A DNA stretch of 64,000 nucleotides from Sphingomonas swuensis. GTDB taxonomy: Bacteria; Pseudomonadota; Alphaproteobacteria; Sphingomonadales; Sphingomonadaceae. The stretch covers positions 704,001-768,000 of the forward strand of contig NZ_BAABBQ010000001.1 of the NCBI RefSeq assembly GCF_039538045.1. Direction: 5' to 3'. Below are positions 1 through 8,447 of this stretch, piece after piece. The translations under genes and the position numbers were made by a program. Under the pieces are notes generated by a model. That model did not search any database, was not told the origin of the DNA, and worked only from the letters and a program-made list of their open reading frames with translations. Position 1 is the first letter of the stretch; each line of letters begins with the position of its first letter.

Positions 1-1119
1 CTGATCGGCGAGGGCGGCGAACGCTATCTCGATTTCGCCAGCGGAATCGCCGTCAACCTGCTCGGCCATAGCCATCCGCACCTGATCGGCGCGATCCAGA
101 AGCAGACCGAGACGCTGATGCACGTCTCCAATCTCTACGGCAGCCCCCAGGGCGAGGCGCTTGCCCGCCGCCTGACCGAACTGACCTTCGCCGACACCGT
201 CTTCTTCACCAACTCGGGTGCCGAGGCGGTCGAGTGCGCGATCAAGACCGCGCGTCGCTATCACCATGCCGCGGGCAACCCGCACAAGCACAAGCTCATC
301 ACCTTCTCGAACGCCTTCCACGGCCGCACCATGGCGACCATTTCGGCGACCGATCAGGCGAAACTTCGCGACGGCTTCGCGCCGCTGCTCGAGGGCTTCG
401 AGGTCGTCGCGTTCGACGATCTCGACGCCGCGCTCGCCGCGATCGACGAGAATACCGCCGGCTTCCTCGTCGAGCCGGTGCAGGGCGAGGGCGGAATTCG
501 CCCGGCCAGCCTCGAGTTCATGCAGGGCTTGCGCAAGGCCTGCGACGAGCATGACCTGATGCTCGTGCTCGACGAGGTCCAGTGCGGCGTCGCCCGGACC
601 GGTACCCTCTACGCCTACGAGCAGTATGGCATCACGCCCGACATCGTCGCCAGCGCCAAGGGTATCGGTGGCGGCTTCCCGCTCGGAGCCTGCCTCGCCA
701 CCGAGAAAGCAGCGAGCGGGATGGTCATCGGCACTCATGGCTCGACCTATGGCGGCAACCCGCTCGCCATGGCCGCGGGCAATGCCGTGCTCGACGTCGT
801 CGCGACCCCGGAGTTCCTCGCCCATGTTCGCGAGACCGGCCAGCGTCTCCGCGCCGCGCTGGAGCAGATGCTTCCCAACCACGACCATCTGTTCGAAAGC
901 GTCCGCGGCCTCGGCCTCATGCTCGGGATCAAGATGAAGACCGACAGCCGCGCCTTCGTCGGCTATCTCCGCACCCGTGGCATCCTGACCGTCGCCGCCG
1001 GCGACAATGTCGTGCGCGTGCTCCCGCCGCTGGTGATCGACGACGCCAATATCCGCGAGTTCGTCGATGGCCTCAGCGCCGCGGCGGCGGACTATGAGGT
1101 GCCCGCGCAGGCTGCCTGA
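1..1119 (+). CDS. argD: Acetylornithine aminotransferase, 5' end outside window
   Basis: Class-III PLP-dependent aminotransferase, probably acetylornithine/succinyldiaminopimelate transaminase of arginine (and lysine) biosynthesis, cytoplasmic. The frame is open from base 1, so the N-terminus lies upstream; 372 codons are visible. Seen: the fold-type I motif [11 protein letters not shown], the cofactor-contact motif [10 protein letters not shown], the EPVQGEGG segment, LDEVQCG, and the Schiff-base lysine in ASAKGIGGG (codon 658-660). The EVQCG spelling and the missing C-terminal extensions favour ArgD over ornithine or GABA transaminases. No arginine gene follows; the next gene is a DUF4019 protein. 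The substrate is assigned from family resemblance only. Confidence 0.9.
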   Translation: MIGEGGERYLDFASGIAVNLLGHSHPHLIGAIQKQTETLMHVSNLYGSPQGEALARRLTELTFADTVFFTNSGAEAVECAIKTARRYHHAAGNPHKHKLITFSNAFHGRTMATISATDQAKLRDGFAPLLEGFEVVAFDDLDAALAAIDENTAGFLVEPVQGEGGIRPASLEFMQGLRKACDEHDLMLVLDEVQCGVARTGTLYAYEQYGITPDIVASAKGIGGGFPLGACLATEKAASGMVIGTHGSTYGGNPLAMAAGNAVLDVVATPEFLAHVRETGQRLRAALEQMLPNHDHLFESVRGLGLMLGIKMKTDSRAFVGYLRTRGILTVAAGDNVVRVLPPLVIDDANIREFVDGLSAAAADYEVPAQAA

Positions 1120-1194
1120 TCGGCGCTTGCGCGGCGAAGCCGGGCCGGGCACCATCTCCCCTGCGGCCGTTGCCGCGACAAGGAGATTGCGCCC

Positions 1195-1584
1195 GTGTTC
1201 CTTTCGCCTGTTCTCGCCGTCGCCGCTGCCGTCCAAGCCCCCGCCACCGTCGCACCCGAAGCCGCGGCCGGCGAGTGGGTCGCGCTGGTCGATGGCGCCA
1301 AGTGGGCGGATAGCTGGACAGCGGCCGGTGCCCTGTTCCAGGGACAGGTAACCAGCGACCAGTGGACCAAGGCCATCCAGCCGGTCCGCACCCCGCTCGG
1401 CGCGGTTTCCTCCCGCAAGCTCGAGAAGGTCACCACGACCAAATCGCTACCGGGCCTGCCCGAGGGCGACTATCGCGTCGTCGAGTACCGCACCGATTTT
1501 GCCGCCAAGGCCGGTGCCGGCGAGACCCTGCTGCTCGTCAGCGAAGGCGGGCGCTGGAAGGTCAACGCCTACTTCATCCGCTAG
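1195..1584 (+). CDS. DUF4019 family secreted or periplasmic protein
   Basis: A 129-residue protein starting at GTG, with AAGGAG about 10 nt upstream. The first 20 or so residues are hydrophobic and Ala-rich, like a short signal sequence. The body matches the DUF4019 pattern: WVALVDGAKWADSW near residue 30, then R-x-P-L-G, then a C-terminal GRWKVNAYFIR that ends the protein. Family function is unknown to me; members are small exported proteins with an NTF2-like feel. It stands alone between argD and a convergent aldo/keto reductase, with only 9 nt to the next stop codon. Confidence 0.75.
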   Translation: MFLSPVLAVAAAVQAPATVAPEAAAGEWVALVDGAKWADSWTAAGALFQGQVTSDQWTKAIQPVRTPLGAVSSRKLEKVTTTKSLPGLPEGDYRVVEYRTDFAAKAGAGETLLLVSEGGRWKVNAYFIR

Positions 1585-1593
1585 GCCGGCGGC

Positions 1594-2538
1594 TCAGCGG
1601 GCGACCTCCGCCAGGATTCGCTCCGCTTCTTCGAACAGCGACGGGTCGACATTCTGTCCCGACGCGGCGGCATTCTCGTGCACCTGCTCGGGCCGCGATG
1701 CGCCGATGATCGCCGATGCGACATTTGGTTCGCGCAGAACCCAGGCGAGCGCGAACTGGGTCATGGTCAGCCCGGCCTGCTCGGCGAGGGGTGTCAGCTC
1801 CTGCACCGCGGTAAGCACTTCGGGCCGCATGAAGCCCGAGATGAACCCGCCCATTTCGTCGCTGGTCGCGCGGCTGCCTTCGGGCGGGGCCTGGTCGGGC
1901 CGGTACTTGCCGGTCAGCACGCCCTGCGCGAGCGGCGACCAGACGATCTGCGAAATGCCGTTGGCGGCGCTCAAGGGGATGACCCGCTCCTCGGGTTGGC
2001 GGTGGAGGAGCGAATATTGCGGCTGGCTCGACACGAACCGCTCGACCCCGGGAAAGTCGAGCGCCGTCTGGATCTTCTCGGCTGGCCATTCGGAGAAGCC
2101 CAGATAGCGGACCTTGCCCGAGCGGACGATCTCGCTCAGCGCCTCCATCGTCTCCTCGAGCGGCGTGCCTTCGTCATAGCGGTGGCACTGGTAAAGATCG
2201 ACATAGTCGGTCCGAAGCCGCCGCAGCGATTCGTCGATCTGCTTGTGGACCTGGCTAGCCGACAGGCCGCTGTCTTCGTCCGACATCGGGAAGAACAGCT
2301 TGGTGCCGAGGATGTAGCTGTCGCGCGGCCGGCCGCTGAGCGCTTCGCCGAGGAAGCTTTCCGCCGCGCCCCGGCCGTAGACGTTGGCGGTGTCGATGAA
2401 GTTGATCCCGGCATCGAATGCGGCATCGAGACAGCGGCGCGACGCGTCGGCTTGAACGCCGACACCATAGGTCAGCCACGATCCGAGCGAGATTTCGGAG
2501 ACCTCGAGGTCGCTATGACCAAGCCGTCGGTATTTCAT
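1594..2538 (-). CDS. Aldo/keto reductase
   Basis: NAD(P)H-dependent oxidoreductase of the aldo-keto reductase superfamily, 314 residues, a full-length TIM barrel. Seen: the N-terminal MKYRRLGHSDLEVSEISLG strand, the catalytic Asp-Tyr in FIDTANVYGRGAAE, the Lys in GTKLFF, the His in LYQCHRYD, and the C-terminal cofactor loop AIIGASRPEQV. Overall spelling resembles the YghZ / Kv-beta branch (AKR12-14-like), whose members reduce assorted aldehydes. Substrate cannot be read from sequence. Transcribed alone, convergent with DUF4019 and divergent from the cold-shock gene. Confidence 0.88.
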   Translation of the reverse strand: MKYRRLGHSDLEVSEISLGSWLTYGVGVQADASRRCLDAAFDAGINFIDTANVYGRGAAESFLGEALSGRPRDSYILGTKLFFPMSDEDSGLSASQVHKQIDESLRRLRTDYVDLYQCHRYDEGTPLEETMEALSEIVRSGKVRYLGFSEWPAEKIQTALDFPGVERFVSSQPQYSLLHRQPEERVIPLSAANGISQIVWSPLAQGVLTGKYRPDQAPPEGSRATSDEMGGFISGFMRPEVLTAVQELTPLAEQAGLTMTQFALAWVLREPNVASAIIGASRPEQVHENAAASGQNVDPSLFEEAERILAEVAR

Positions 2539-2821
2539 GCCGCGTTCCTTCTGTCCCGGGGAGGGTGCAAGCCCTCAACGATCCAGCCGGCCCGGGTTCC
2601 CCGTTCGCTTCGATTGGCGCCGCGCACGGCTAGGTCCGGTGCTTGCCGGCGGCGTGCGAACCGGACCTTCCTTGCTATTTTGGCACTTCGGGCCCACATG
2701 GGAGGGGCTATCAGTCGCAAGTTTGACGGTCTTCGGTGCTTTGCGGCTCCTTACTCCTTCTCATCTCGCTTCTCCTAGCGAGTCGTCCGGCGTTCGGCCG
2801 GCTCACGAGAAGGACACTATT

Positions 2822-3028
2822 ATGATCACCGGAACCGTAAAATTTTTCAACGCCGACAAGGGCTATGGCTTCATCTCGCCCGACGGCGGCGGAACCGACG
2901 CCTTCGTCCACATCTCGGCCGTCGAAGCGGCCGGCATGCGGACGCTCGATCGCGACCAGAAGGTCTCGTACGAGATTCAGAACGGCCGTGATGGCCGCGC
3001 CAGCGCGGTCAATCTGCAGTCGGCCTGA
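2822..3028 (+). CDS. cspA: Cold-shock domain protein
   Basis: A 68-residue single cold-shock domain (OB fold), an RNA/ssDNA-binding chaperone. RNP1 (KGYGFISPD) and RNP2 (DAFVHISAV) are both intact, after the usual MITGTVKFFNADKG start. The same frame is open far upstream to 2537, but domain length and an AGAAGGACA ribosome site fix the start at 2822. The gap of about 280 nt back to the reductase leaves room for a long 5' leader, as is common for cold-shock mRNAs, but I did not identify defined elements in it. A strong hairpin lies just after the stop codon. Confidence 0.95.
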   Translation: MITGTVKFFNADKGYGFISPDGGGTDAFVHISAVEAAGMRTLDRDQKVSYEIQNGRDGRASAVNLQSA

Positions 3029-3034
3029 CCGATC

Positions 3035-3070
3035 GGAAGGCCCGCTCCGGCTTGCCGGTTCGGGCCTTCC
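3035..3070 (+). terminator. Hairpin after cspA
   Basis: Ten-base arms GGAAGGCCCG and CGGGCCTTCC enclose a second stem, CCGGC/GCCGG. No T-run follows, so it may be a 3' stabiliser or a weak terminator rather than a full intrinsic terminator. It separates cspA from the small gene at 3106. Confidence 0.5.
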
Positions 3071-3105
3071 ACCCTCGTCAACCGATCAGGAAAGGACCAG
3101 CCCCC

Positions 3106-3297
3106 ATGTCCACGCTCCAGTTCTACGCAGAGCGCGCCGCCGAGTGCCGCAAGGACGCCGAGGCGGCGACCCTCGACAACGTTCGCAACCGCAATCTCGA
3201 AGCCGCAAGCGCCTGGGAAGCGATGGCTGAGCGCATGGTCCGCACCAACGCCCACCGCGAGGCCAACGAGGCCAGCCGCGCCGCCCGCGAGGGCTGA
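3106..3297 (+). CDS. Small conserved-type hypothetical protein
   Basis: 63 residues, start ATG preceded by CAGGAAAGGACC. Composition is helical, Ala/Glu/Arg-rich with an early cysteine (AAECRKDAEAA) and a tryptophan (SAWEAMAERM). No signal peptide or membrane segment is visible, so a short cytoplasmic helical hairpin is likely. I do not recognise a named family. It sits between cspA and hslO and could be cotranscribed with cspA if the intervening hairpin is leaky. Function unknown. Confidence 0.65.
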   Translation: MSTLQFYAERAAECRKDAEAATLDNVRNRNLEAASAWEAMAERMVRTNAHREANEASRAAREG

Positions 3298-3334
3298 ACT
3301 TGAGGTCGGAGGGGAGCATAACTATCTCCCTTCC

Positions 3335-4228
3335 ATGACCCCCGACATCACGAACCTCGACGCCGCGCTTGGCGTCACCGTGCCTGCTCGCCACGCCCGT
3401 GGCCGCGCTGCCCGGCTCGGGCCCGCGCTCGACGCGGTCCTCTCCGCCCACAACTATCCCGCGCCGATCGAGCGCATCCTCGCCGAGGCGCTGGTCCTGA
3501 CCGCGCTGCTCGGCTCGCTGCTCAAGGATCCCGGCGGCCAGCTCACCCTGCAGGCACAGACGCAGGGCGGGATCGTCGACCTGCTGGTCTGCGACTACAA
3601 GGGCGGCGAACTGCGCGGCTACGTCCGCCACGATCCCGTCATGCTCGCCGATGCGGCGCATGCGCCCAGCCTCAAGACGCTGTTCGGCGAGGGCTATCTC
3701 GCGATCACCTTCGACCAGCCCGCGACCGACGAGCGCTATCAGGGAATCGTCCCCCTCGAGGGCGAGAGCCTTGCCGCCGCCGCCCAGAGCTACTTCACCC
3801 AGTCCGAGCAAATCCCTTCGATCGTCCGCTTGGCGGTCGAGAAGAAGGACAGCGGCTGGGTCGCCGGTGGAATCCTCTTTCAGCACCTGCCCGAGGGCGA
3901 AGAAGGTCGCGAGCGGCTCCACACGCGGCTCGACCATCCCGACTGGGACCATGTGGCGGTGCTTGCCGGCTCGGTCCGTCCCGACGAACTGACCGATCCC
4001 GACCTTGCCCTCGAGAGCCTGATCTGGCGCCTTTTCCACGAGGAAGAGGAAGTGCGCGTGTTGCCCGGCACACCGCTGACGCGCGGCTGCCGCTGCGATC
4101 CCGATTATGTCCGGTCGGTGATCGCCCGCTTCCCCGAGGACGAGCGTGAGGCGATGAAGGGCGATGACGGCGTGATCCGCGTGGATTGCGAATTCTGCTC
4201 TACATCCTTCCCGCTCTCCTTCGATTAA
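3335..4228 (+). CDS. hslO: Hsp33 redox-regulated chaperone
   Basis: Cytoplasmic holdase that is switched on by oxidation, 297 residues. The C-terminal zinc switch is complete: CRC at 252-254 and CEFC at 285-288 give the CXC...CXXC arrangement that binds Zn2+ when reduced and forms disulfides when oxidised. The N-terminal substrate-binding domain is of normal length. The ATG start has GGAGGGGAG upstream. A DUF3617 protein follows 24 nt later and may share the transcript. Confidence 0.93.
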   Translation: MTPDITNLDAALGVTVPARHARGRAARLGPALDAVLSAHNYPAPIERILAEALVLTALLGSLLKDPGGQLTLQAQTQGGIVDLLVCDYKGGELRGYVRHDPVMLADAAHAPSLKTLFGEGYLAITFDQPATDERYQGIVPLEGESLAAAAQSYFTQSEQIPSIVRLAVEKKDSGWVAGGILFQHLPEGEEGRERLHTRLDHPDWDHVAVLAGSVRPDELTDPDLALESLIWRLFHEEEEVRVLPGTPLTRGCRCDPDYVRSVIARFPEDEREAMKGDDGVIRVDCEFCSTSFPLSFD

Positions 4229-4252
4229 GGGTCGTTGTGGTACCGTAAGGGA

Positions 4253-4651
4253 ATGCGCCGACTCGCTCCGATCATTGTCGCACTTCTTGCCTTGCCGCTG
4301 CTCGGTGCGTCGGCGCCGCCGGGCGCGCGCGCGCTTGCCGGGGTGCAGCCGGGCCTGTGGGAAGTCAGTCGCTCCGCGACTGGTCAGGGAGCACGCCGCA
4401 TCTGCCTTCGCGACGTCGCCTCCCTTGCCAGCTTCGCCCACCCTCGCGAGCGCTGCCAGCGGACGATCCTTGGCGACCGGCCGGGCGAGCTGGTGGTCGA
4501 CCTGCAGTGCGTCGGCGGGGAGTTCGCCAGATCGCGGATCAGTGTCACGACACCTCGCTCGCTCAAGCTCGAAAGCCAGGGAATTCACGGCGGGGAGCCG
4601 TTCGACATGACGCTTTACGCGCGCCGCGTCGGACCTTGCCGTCCGTTTTGA
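4253..4651 (+). CDS. DUF3617 family exported protein
   Basis: 132 residues from an ATG preceded by TAAGGG; an in-frame upstream start at 4235 has no clear ribosome site. A signal peptide covers about residues 1-25 (RRLAPIIVALLALPLLGASA). The mature part has the DUF3617 look: LAGVQPGLWEVSRSA near the start, then three conserved-type cysteines (CLRDV, ERCQRT, LQCVGG). The biochemical role of the family is unknown; members are periplasmic. Its last codons overlap the -35 element of the downstream promoter. Confidence 0.75.
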   Translation: MRRLAPIIVALLALPLLGASAPPGARALAGVQPGLWEVSRSATGQGARRICLRDVASLASFAHPRERCQRTILGDRPGELVVDLQCVGGEFARSRISVTTPRSLKLESQGIHGGEPFDMTLYARRVGPCRPF

Positions 4652-4676
4652 CGGATGTGTTAAGGCCTTGTTTAAC
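4648..4676 (+). promoter_or_regulatory. Housekeeping-type promoter for the 4684 leader/sRNA
   Basis: TTGACG (4648-4653), 17 nt spacer, TTTAAC (4671-4676): a good sigma-70-type match, rare for this GC-rich window. It begins inside the last codons of the DUF3617 gene and predicts a transcript start near 4683. Confidence 0.6.
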
Positions 4677-4683
4677 CACGATG

Positions 4684-4781
4684 CCCTAGGAGAATCCTGT
4701 GCCTGGGTCTCCCAAGCACGCTTTCCTCCCTACGGGCTCGGGCCCGAACCTGGGCCGCCCTTCGGGGCGGCCCTTCTTTTT
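4684..4781 (+). ncRNA. Candidate small RNA or attenuator leader upstream of DUF3147-queC-queE
   Basis: About 98 nt lie between a recognisable promoter and an intrinsic terminator. In order: a mini-hairpin AGGA/TCCT (4688-4698); a stem GTGC-TGGG/CCCA-GCAC (4699-4719); an unpaired pyrimidine stretch containing CTTTCCTCCC (4720-4730), which is anti-Shine-Dalgarno-like; then the terminator. GGCCC (4741-4745) can also pair with GGGCC (4752-4756), which would break the terminator's 5' arm. Two readings fit: a free sRNA with a CCUCCC target-binding loop, or an attenuator controlling the queuosine-pathway genes that begin 27 nt after the U-run. I do not see a canonical preQ1-I aptamer. Confidence 0.5.
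4752..4781 (+). terminator. Intrinsic terminator
   Basis: Perfect 9-bp stem GGGCCGCCC/GGGCGGCCC with a TTCG loop, followed by TTCTTTTT. One of the clearest terminators in the window. It lies 27 nt upstream of the DUF3147 start codon, so it ends the leader/sRNA or works as an attenuator. Confidence 0.88.
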
Positions 4782-4807
4782 GCGCCTCGAGGTCGGTAAA
4801 AGGCGCC

Positions 4808-5158
4808 ATGCTCGCATTCTTCGCAAAGGCCGGGATCGCCGGATTGCTGGCGGCTGCCATCGCCGAAATCGCCCGCCGCAATCCCGGTTGGGGAGGGCTG
4901 CTGGCTTCGCTGCCGCTGACGTCGTTGATGGCCTTCGTCATCCTCTACCATGACACGGGTGACGCCCGGCAGGTCGCCGACCTGTCGACCGGTGTCCTTT
5001 GGTTCATCCTACCCAGCCTTCCGCTTTTCCTCTGTCTTGCGCTGCTGCTGCGCACGGGCTGGAATTTCTGGGCGGCGCTGGCCCTGTGCGTCGCCGCTAC
5101 CCTGTGCCTCTATGCCGCGACCTTCTGGATCGCCGCGCGCCTCGGAGTGAAACTGTGA
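4808..5158 (+). CDS. DUF3147 family integral membrane protein
   Basis: 116 residues with four hydrophobic segments at about 1-20, 31-48, 60-80 and 88-112, so a small inner-membrane protein. The pattern ([24 protein letters not shown], then [11 protein letters not shown]) fits DUF3147. An AAAAGG ribosome site precedes the ATG. The stop codon overlaps the GTG of queC, so the two are translationally coupled. The link to queC/queE suggests, but does not prove, a role connected with queuosine precursor handling. Confidence 0.78.
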   Translation: MLAFFAKAGIAGLLAAAIAEIARRNPGWGGLLASLPLTSLMAFVILYHDTGDARQVADLSTGVLWFILPSLPLFLCLALLLRTGWNFWAALALCVAATLCLYAATFWIAARLGVKL

Positions 5159-5820
5159 AGCAAGCCGTCGTCCTGCTCTCGGGCGGTCTCGATTCCATGG
5201 TCTGCGCCGCGCTGGCCCGCGAGGCCGGCTTCGAGGTCGTCGCACTGACGGTCGACTATGGCCAGCGCCACCGGGTCGAACTCGAGGCCGCCAAGCGCAT
5301 CGCCGCCGACCTTGCCGACCGCCACGTCATCCTTCCGCTCGACCTGCGCGCCTTCGGCGGCTCGGCCCTGACCGCCGACGTCGCCGTGCCCAAGGACGGG
5401 GTGGGGGAGGGCATCCCGGTAACGTACGTCCCCGCCCGCAACACCATCTTCCTCAGCCTCGCGCTCGGCCTCGCCGAGGCGAGCGGCGCGCGCGACCTGT
5501 ATGTGGGCGTCAACGCGCTCGACTATTCTGGCTATCCCGATTGCCGACCGGCCTTTGTCGCGGCGTTCGAGGCGCTCGCCAACCTTGCCACCAAGGCCGG
5601 GGTCGAAGGCGCGGGCTTCACCATCCATGCCCCGCTCCAGGACATGACCAAGGCCGACATCGCCCGCGAGGCGGCGCGGCTCGGGTTAGACGCCGGACAG
5701 AGCCACAGCTGCTACGATCCCGCCCCCGATGGCGGCGCCTGCGGGGCGTGCGACGCCTGCCGACTGCGCGCCAAGGGCTTCGAGGATGCGGGCCTGTCCG
5801 ACCCGACCCGCTACGCATGA
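5155..5820 (+). CDS. queC: 7-cyano-7-deazaguanine synthase
   Basis: ATP-dependent conversion of 7-carboxy-7-deazaguanine to preQ0, in the queuosine pathway. 221 residues from GTG, overlapping the previous stop codon. The PP-loop SGGLDS is at residues 9-14; the zinc site is the C-terminal run of cysteines SCYD...CGACDACR. The stop codon overlaps the ATG of queE, so DUF3147, queC and queE form a tight operon, and QueE makes the QueC substrate. Confidence 0.96.
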   Translation: MKQAVVLLSGGLDSMVCAALAREAGFEVVALTVDYGQRHRVELEAAKRIAADLADRHVILPLDLRAFGGSALTADVAVPKDGVGEGIPVTYVPARNTIFLSLALGLAEASGARDLYVGVNALDYSGYPDCRPAFVAAFEALANLATKAGVEGAGFTIHAPLQDMTKADIAREAARLGLDAGQSHSCYDPAPDGGACGACDACRLRAKGFEDAGLSDPTRYA

Positions 5821-6443
5821 GCTATGCGGTCAAGGAATGCTTCCTGACACTCCAGGGCGAAGGGGTTCAGGCAGGGTCGCGGGCGGTGTTCCTCCGTTTT
5901 GCCGGCTGCAACCTGTGGAGCGGCCGGGAGCAGGATCGCGCCACCGCCCTGTGCCGCTTCTGCGACACCGACTTCGTCGGCACCGACGGGGTTAACGGCG
6001 GCAAGTTCCGCAGTCCCGACGAACTCGCGGCCTTGGTCGAGCAGGTTTGGGATGGCGGCCCGGAACGGCGGCTGGTGGTGATCACCGGCGGCGAGCCGAT
6101 GCTCCAGCTCGATCCTGCGCTGATCGATGCACTGCATGCCCGCGGCTTTCGGATCGCGGTCGAAAGCAACGGCACGCTCCCCGCGCCGGACGGAATCGAC
6201 TGGCTGTGCATCAGCCCCAAGGCCGGGACGCAAGTGGTCCAGCGCTCGGGTGACGAACTGAAGCTGGTCTGGCCGCAGGCTGGGATCGACCCCGCCGAGC
6301 TCGAGGACTGGAACTTCGCACACCATCTCGTCCAGCCGATGGACGGTCCCGAAGGCAGCGTCGCCGCGGCGATCGCGCTGGCGATGGAGCGACCTCGCTG
6401 GCGGCTTACCCTCCAGGCGCACAAGATCGTCGGGCTCGCCTGA
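5817..6443 (+). CDS. queE: 7-carboxy-7-deazaguanine synthase (radical SAM)
   Basis: Radical-SAM enzyme making 7-carboxy-7-deazaguanine from 6-carboxy-tetrahydropterin. 208 residues. The cluster cysteines are C31, C46 and C49, the CX14CX2C spacing typical of QueE rather than the classic CX3CX2C. The SAM-contact motif ITGGEPMLQ follows. The order queC-queE with 4-nt overlaps indicates cotranslation. A bidirectional terminator follows 13 nt after the stop codon. Confidence 0.95.
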   Translation: MSYAVKECFLTLQGEGVQAGSRAVFLRFAGCNLWSGREQDRATALCRFCDTDFVGTDGVNGGKFRSPDELAALVEQVWDGGPERRLVVITGGEPMLQLDPALIDALHARGFRIAVESNGTLPAPDGIDWLCISPKAGTQVVQRSGDELKLVWPQAGIDPAELEDWNFAHHLVQPMDGPEGSVAAAIALAMERPRWRLTLQAHKIVGLA

Positions 6444-6456
6444 AACCAAAACGAGA

Positions 6457-6486
6457 AAGGCCGCCCCGGTCTCCCGGAGCGGCCTT
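6457..6486. terminator. Bidirectional terminator between queE and a convergent lipoprotein gene
   Basis: Arms AAGGCCGC-CCCGG and CCGG-AGCGGCCTT enclose a short loop. T-rich sequence on the minus-strand side (complement of 6447-6456) suits the convergent gene; the plus side has only TCCCTTGG. Confidence 0.65.
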
Positions 6487-6520
6487 CCCTTGGTTCAGAC
6501 GAACTGTCCGAACGCGATAA

Positions 6521-6790
6521 TTACATCGCGTTGGTGGTGTTCATCGAGCCGTTCATCGACGAGTTCATGTCGCTGTTCGACATGTTCATGTCGCCGGCGT
6601 TCATGGTCGCATTGGCGTCCATCGCCATGTTGGCGTCCATGTTCGACGCGGCGTCAACCGAGGTCGCCTCGTTGGTCATGAGGTTCTCGGTGGCCATGTT
6701 GTCTTCGACGGCAGTGTTGTTCGCCGCTTCGTTGCTGCTGCAAGCGGTGAGAGCGAGGGCCGCACCGGCGACCAGGATCAGAGCACGCAT
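6521..6790 (-). CDS. Met/Asn-rich small lipoprotein
   Basis: 89 residues. An export signal with lipobox LTAC puts the lipidated cysteine at residue 17, so it is probably anchored in the envelope. The mature part is low-complexity: runs built from Asn, Met, Ala, Asp, Thr and Ser (for example NMDANMAMDANATMNAGD), almost no aromatic or basic residues, and about 15 methionines. I know no family for it. Met-rich exported proteins can bind Cu(I) or act as methionine-sulfoxide sinks, but that is inference. A second Asn/Ala-rich lipoprotein of similar size occurs at 58167. AGGGAGT serves as ribosome site. Confidence 0.75.
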   Translation of the reverse strand: MRALILVAGAALALTACSSNEAANNTAVEDNMATENLMTNEATSVDAASNMDANMAMDANATMNAGDMNMSNSDMNSSMNGSMNTTNAM

Positions 6791-6892
6791 TTCAGGACTC
6801 CCTAAAGAAAAGTCGATCTGGCGTGGTACTCCACGTCACAAATCGAGGCGGACCATAGTGGGAGAGGGGGCCGCCGCCAAGAGGGGCGGCCT

Positions 6893-7537
6893 TTAGCCCA
6901 ATTTTTCCAGGAATAACGGGAAGTTGCGCTCGAGCGCCTGGTCGAGGTCGGCCATGTTCGCGCTTTTCCCAAGCGCTTCGAGGCTCGTCACGCCGTGGGT
7001 GGCGATTCCGCACGGGACGATTCCACCGAAGTGCGACAAGTCGGGCGCGACGTTGACCGAGAAGCCGTGAAGCGTGACCCAGCGCTTCACCCGTACCCCG
7101 ATCGCACCGATCTTGGCCTCGGCCGCACCCTCGCCGGTCCAGATGCCGATCCGGCCCTCGGCGCGGTGCGATTCGACGCCAAGCTCGCCGAGGGCGGCGA
7201 TGACCCAGCCTTCGAGCGCGTGGACGAAGCAGCGGATGTCCTTGCCGCGCTTCGCGAGGTCGAGCGTCAGATAGCCGACCCTTTGTCCCGGGCCATGATA
7301 GGTGTAGCGCCCGCCGCGGCCGGCATCGAAAACCGGGAAAGTATTGGGATTGAACAGTTCGGCCGGGTCGGCGCTGGTCCCGGCGGTGAAGAGCGGCGGA
7401 TGCTCGAGCAGCCAGACACGCTCGGCAGCCTCGCCCTGCTGCACCGCGGCGGCGCGCGTGTCCATGTCGGCCAGCGCGGGGGCGTAGGGTACCAATCCCT
7501 CGTCCACCCGCCACTCGACGCCTTCGATCGTCTTCAT
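6893..7537 (-). CDS. lipB: Octanoyl-ACP:protein N-octanoyltransferase
   Basis: Transfers octanoate from ACP to the lipoyl domains of 2-oxoacid dehydrogenases and GcvH; cytoplasmic. 214 residues from the ATG preceded by AAGGAAGAG; an upstream in-frame ATG would add 12 unlikely residues. Seen: [12 protein letters not shown], the catalytic lysine in [10 protein letters not shown], and the acyl-cysteine in GGIVPCGI. No lipA lies nearby. Confidence 0.94.
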   Translation of the reverse strand: MKTIEGVEWRVDEGLVPYAPALADMDTRAAAVQQGEAAERVWLLEHPPLFTAGTSADPAELFNPNTFPVFDAGRGGRYTYHGPGQRVGYLTLDLAKRGKDIRCFVHALEGWVIAALGELGVESHRAEGRIGIWTGEGAAEAKIGAIGVRVKRWVTLHGFSVNVAPDLSHFGGIVPCGIATHGVTSLEALGKSANMADLDQALERNFPLFLEKLG

Positions 7538-7618
7538 CGCTCTTCCTTGGCCTGCCGATTGGCAAAGGGGCAAGGGGGCGTCTAAGCGTCACCTCAAGCG
7601 AAGTGGAGTGGGCAAGGC

Positions 7619-8440
7619 ATGCGGCTTTCGATCGGACAGGCATTCAGCGAGACCCGTGGCGTGCTTACCCGCGACGGCGGCCTGATCACGACCGTGGCGC
7701 TTGCGCTGATGGTCGTCCCGGGCGTGCTCGCCGCGCTGGTCGAACCACCGGCGACCGGCGGAAGCGAGCCTGGCTCGGCCCTCGGATTGCTCTCGCTGAT
7801 TGCCGGCCTGATCGGCTTTGCCGGTCAGATCGCCATCTGCCGCATCGCCGTCGGCCCCTCGCTGACGGTGCGCGAGGCAATCGCCACCGGCTTTGGACGT
7901 CTCCCGGCCTTCTTCGTCTCGCTACTTCTCTGGCTGATGCCGATCGTCATCCTGATGGGGGTGGCGATGGTCGGCGCCGGATTCGATCCGCAGAACCCGG
8001 CCGCCAGCACGCCCGAGCCGAACCTGGCCATATCGCTGTTCGTCATGGCCCTGCTCGTCGTGCTGTTTGTCGTCTCGGTGCGGATGAGCTTCGGCTCGGC
8101 ACTTGCCGCCGACACGCGCCTCGGGCCGCTCGCGATCATCAAGCGCAGCTGGCAACTCACCCGCGGTCACTGGTTCAAGCTGTTCGGCCTCGTGGTGATC
8201 GCCGCCATCCTGCTATTCGTCGTCGTCATCGGGCTCGGAAGTGCGATCGCCTCGGTCGTCATCCTTCTACTCGGCCAGCCCGAAGCGATGAGCGTCAGCC
8301 TGCTGATCATCGCTTTGTCTCAGCAGCTGCTGAGCGCAGTGGTCCTCGTGCTTCTCGCGATCGTGCTGGCGCGTTGCTACGTGCAGATCGCGAAAGTCGG
8401 TGCGGTGGACGCCAGCGTCCCCGACGCCGGGCACCGCTAG
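7619..8440 (+). CDS. Multi-pass membrane protein, unknown function
   Basis: 273 residues with about six hydrophobic segments (near 22-42, 57-76, 95-120, 139-158, 192-217 and 231-253). The segment GPLAIIKRSWQLTRGHWFKLFGL is a common signature of membrane domains related to the glycerophosphodiester phosphodiesterase membrane region and similar DUF families: a Ser-Trp-x-Leu-Thr helix before a long transmembrane segment. No catalytic residues can be named. It is divergent from lipB and convergent with hemF, so it is probably its own transcript. Confidence 0.7.
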   Translation: MRLSIGQAFSETRGVLTRDGGLITTVALALMVVPGVLAALVEPPATGGSEPGSALGLLSLIAGLIGFAGQIAICRIAVGPSLTVREAIATGFGRLPAFFVSLLLWLMPIVILMGVAMVGAGFDPQNPAASTPEPNLAISLFVMALLVVLFVVSVRMSFGSALAADTRLGPLAIIKRSWQLTRGHWFKLFGLVVIAAILLFVVVIGLGSAIASVVILLLGQPEAMSVSLLIIALSQQLLSAVVLVLLAIVLARCYVQIAKVGAVDASVPDAGHR

Positions 8441-8447
8441 GCGCGAC

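Noticed and set aside
4684..4781. Canonical preQ1-I riboswitch ahead of queC/queE
   Set aside because: The leader lacks the short hairpin followed by an A-rich tail that pairs with its loop. Kept only as an attenuator/sRNA candidate.
4699..4953. GTG-initiated 84-residue frame spanning the leader and terminator
   Set aside because: It would translate through a perfect terminator hairpin and into DUF3147 in another frame; no ribosome site fits.
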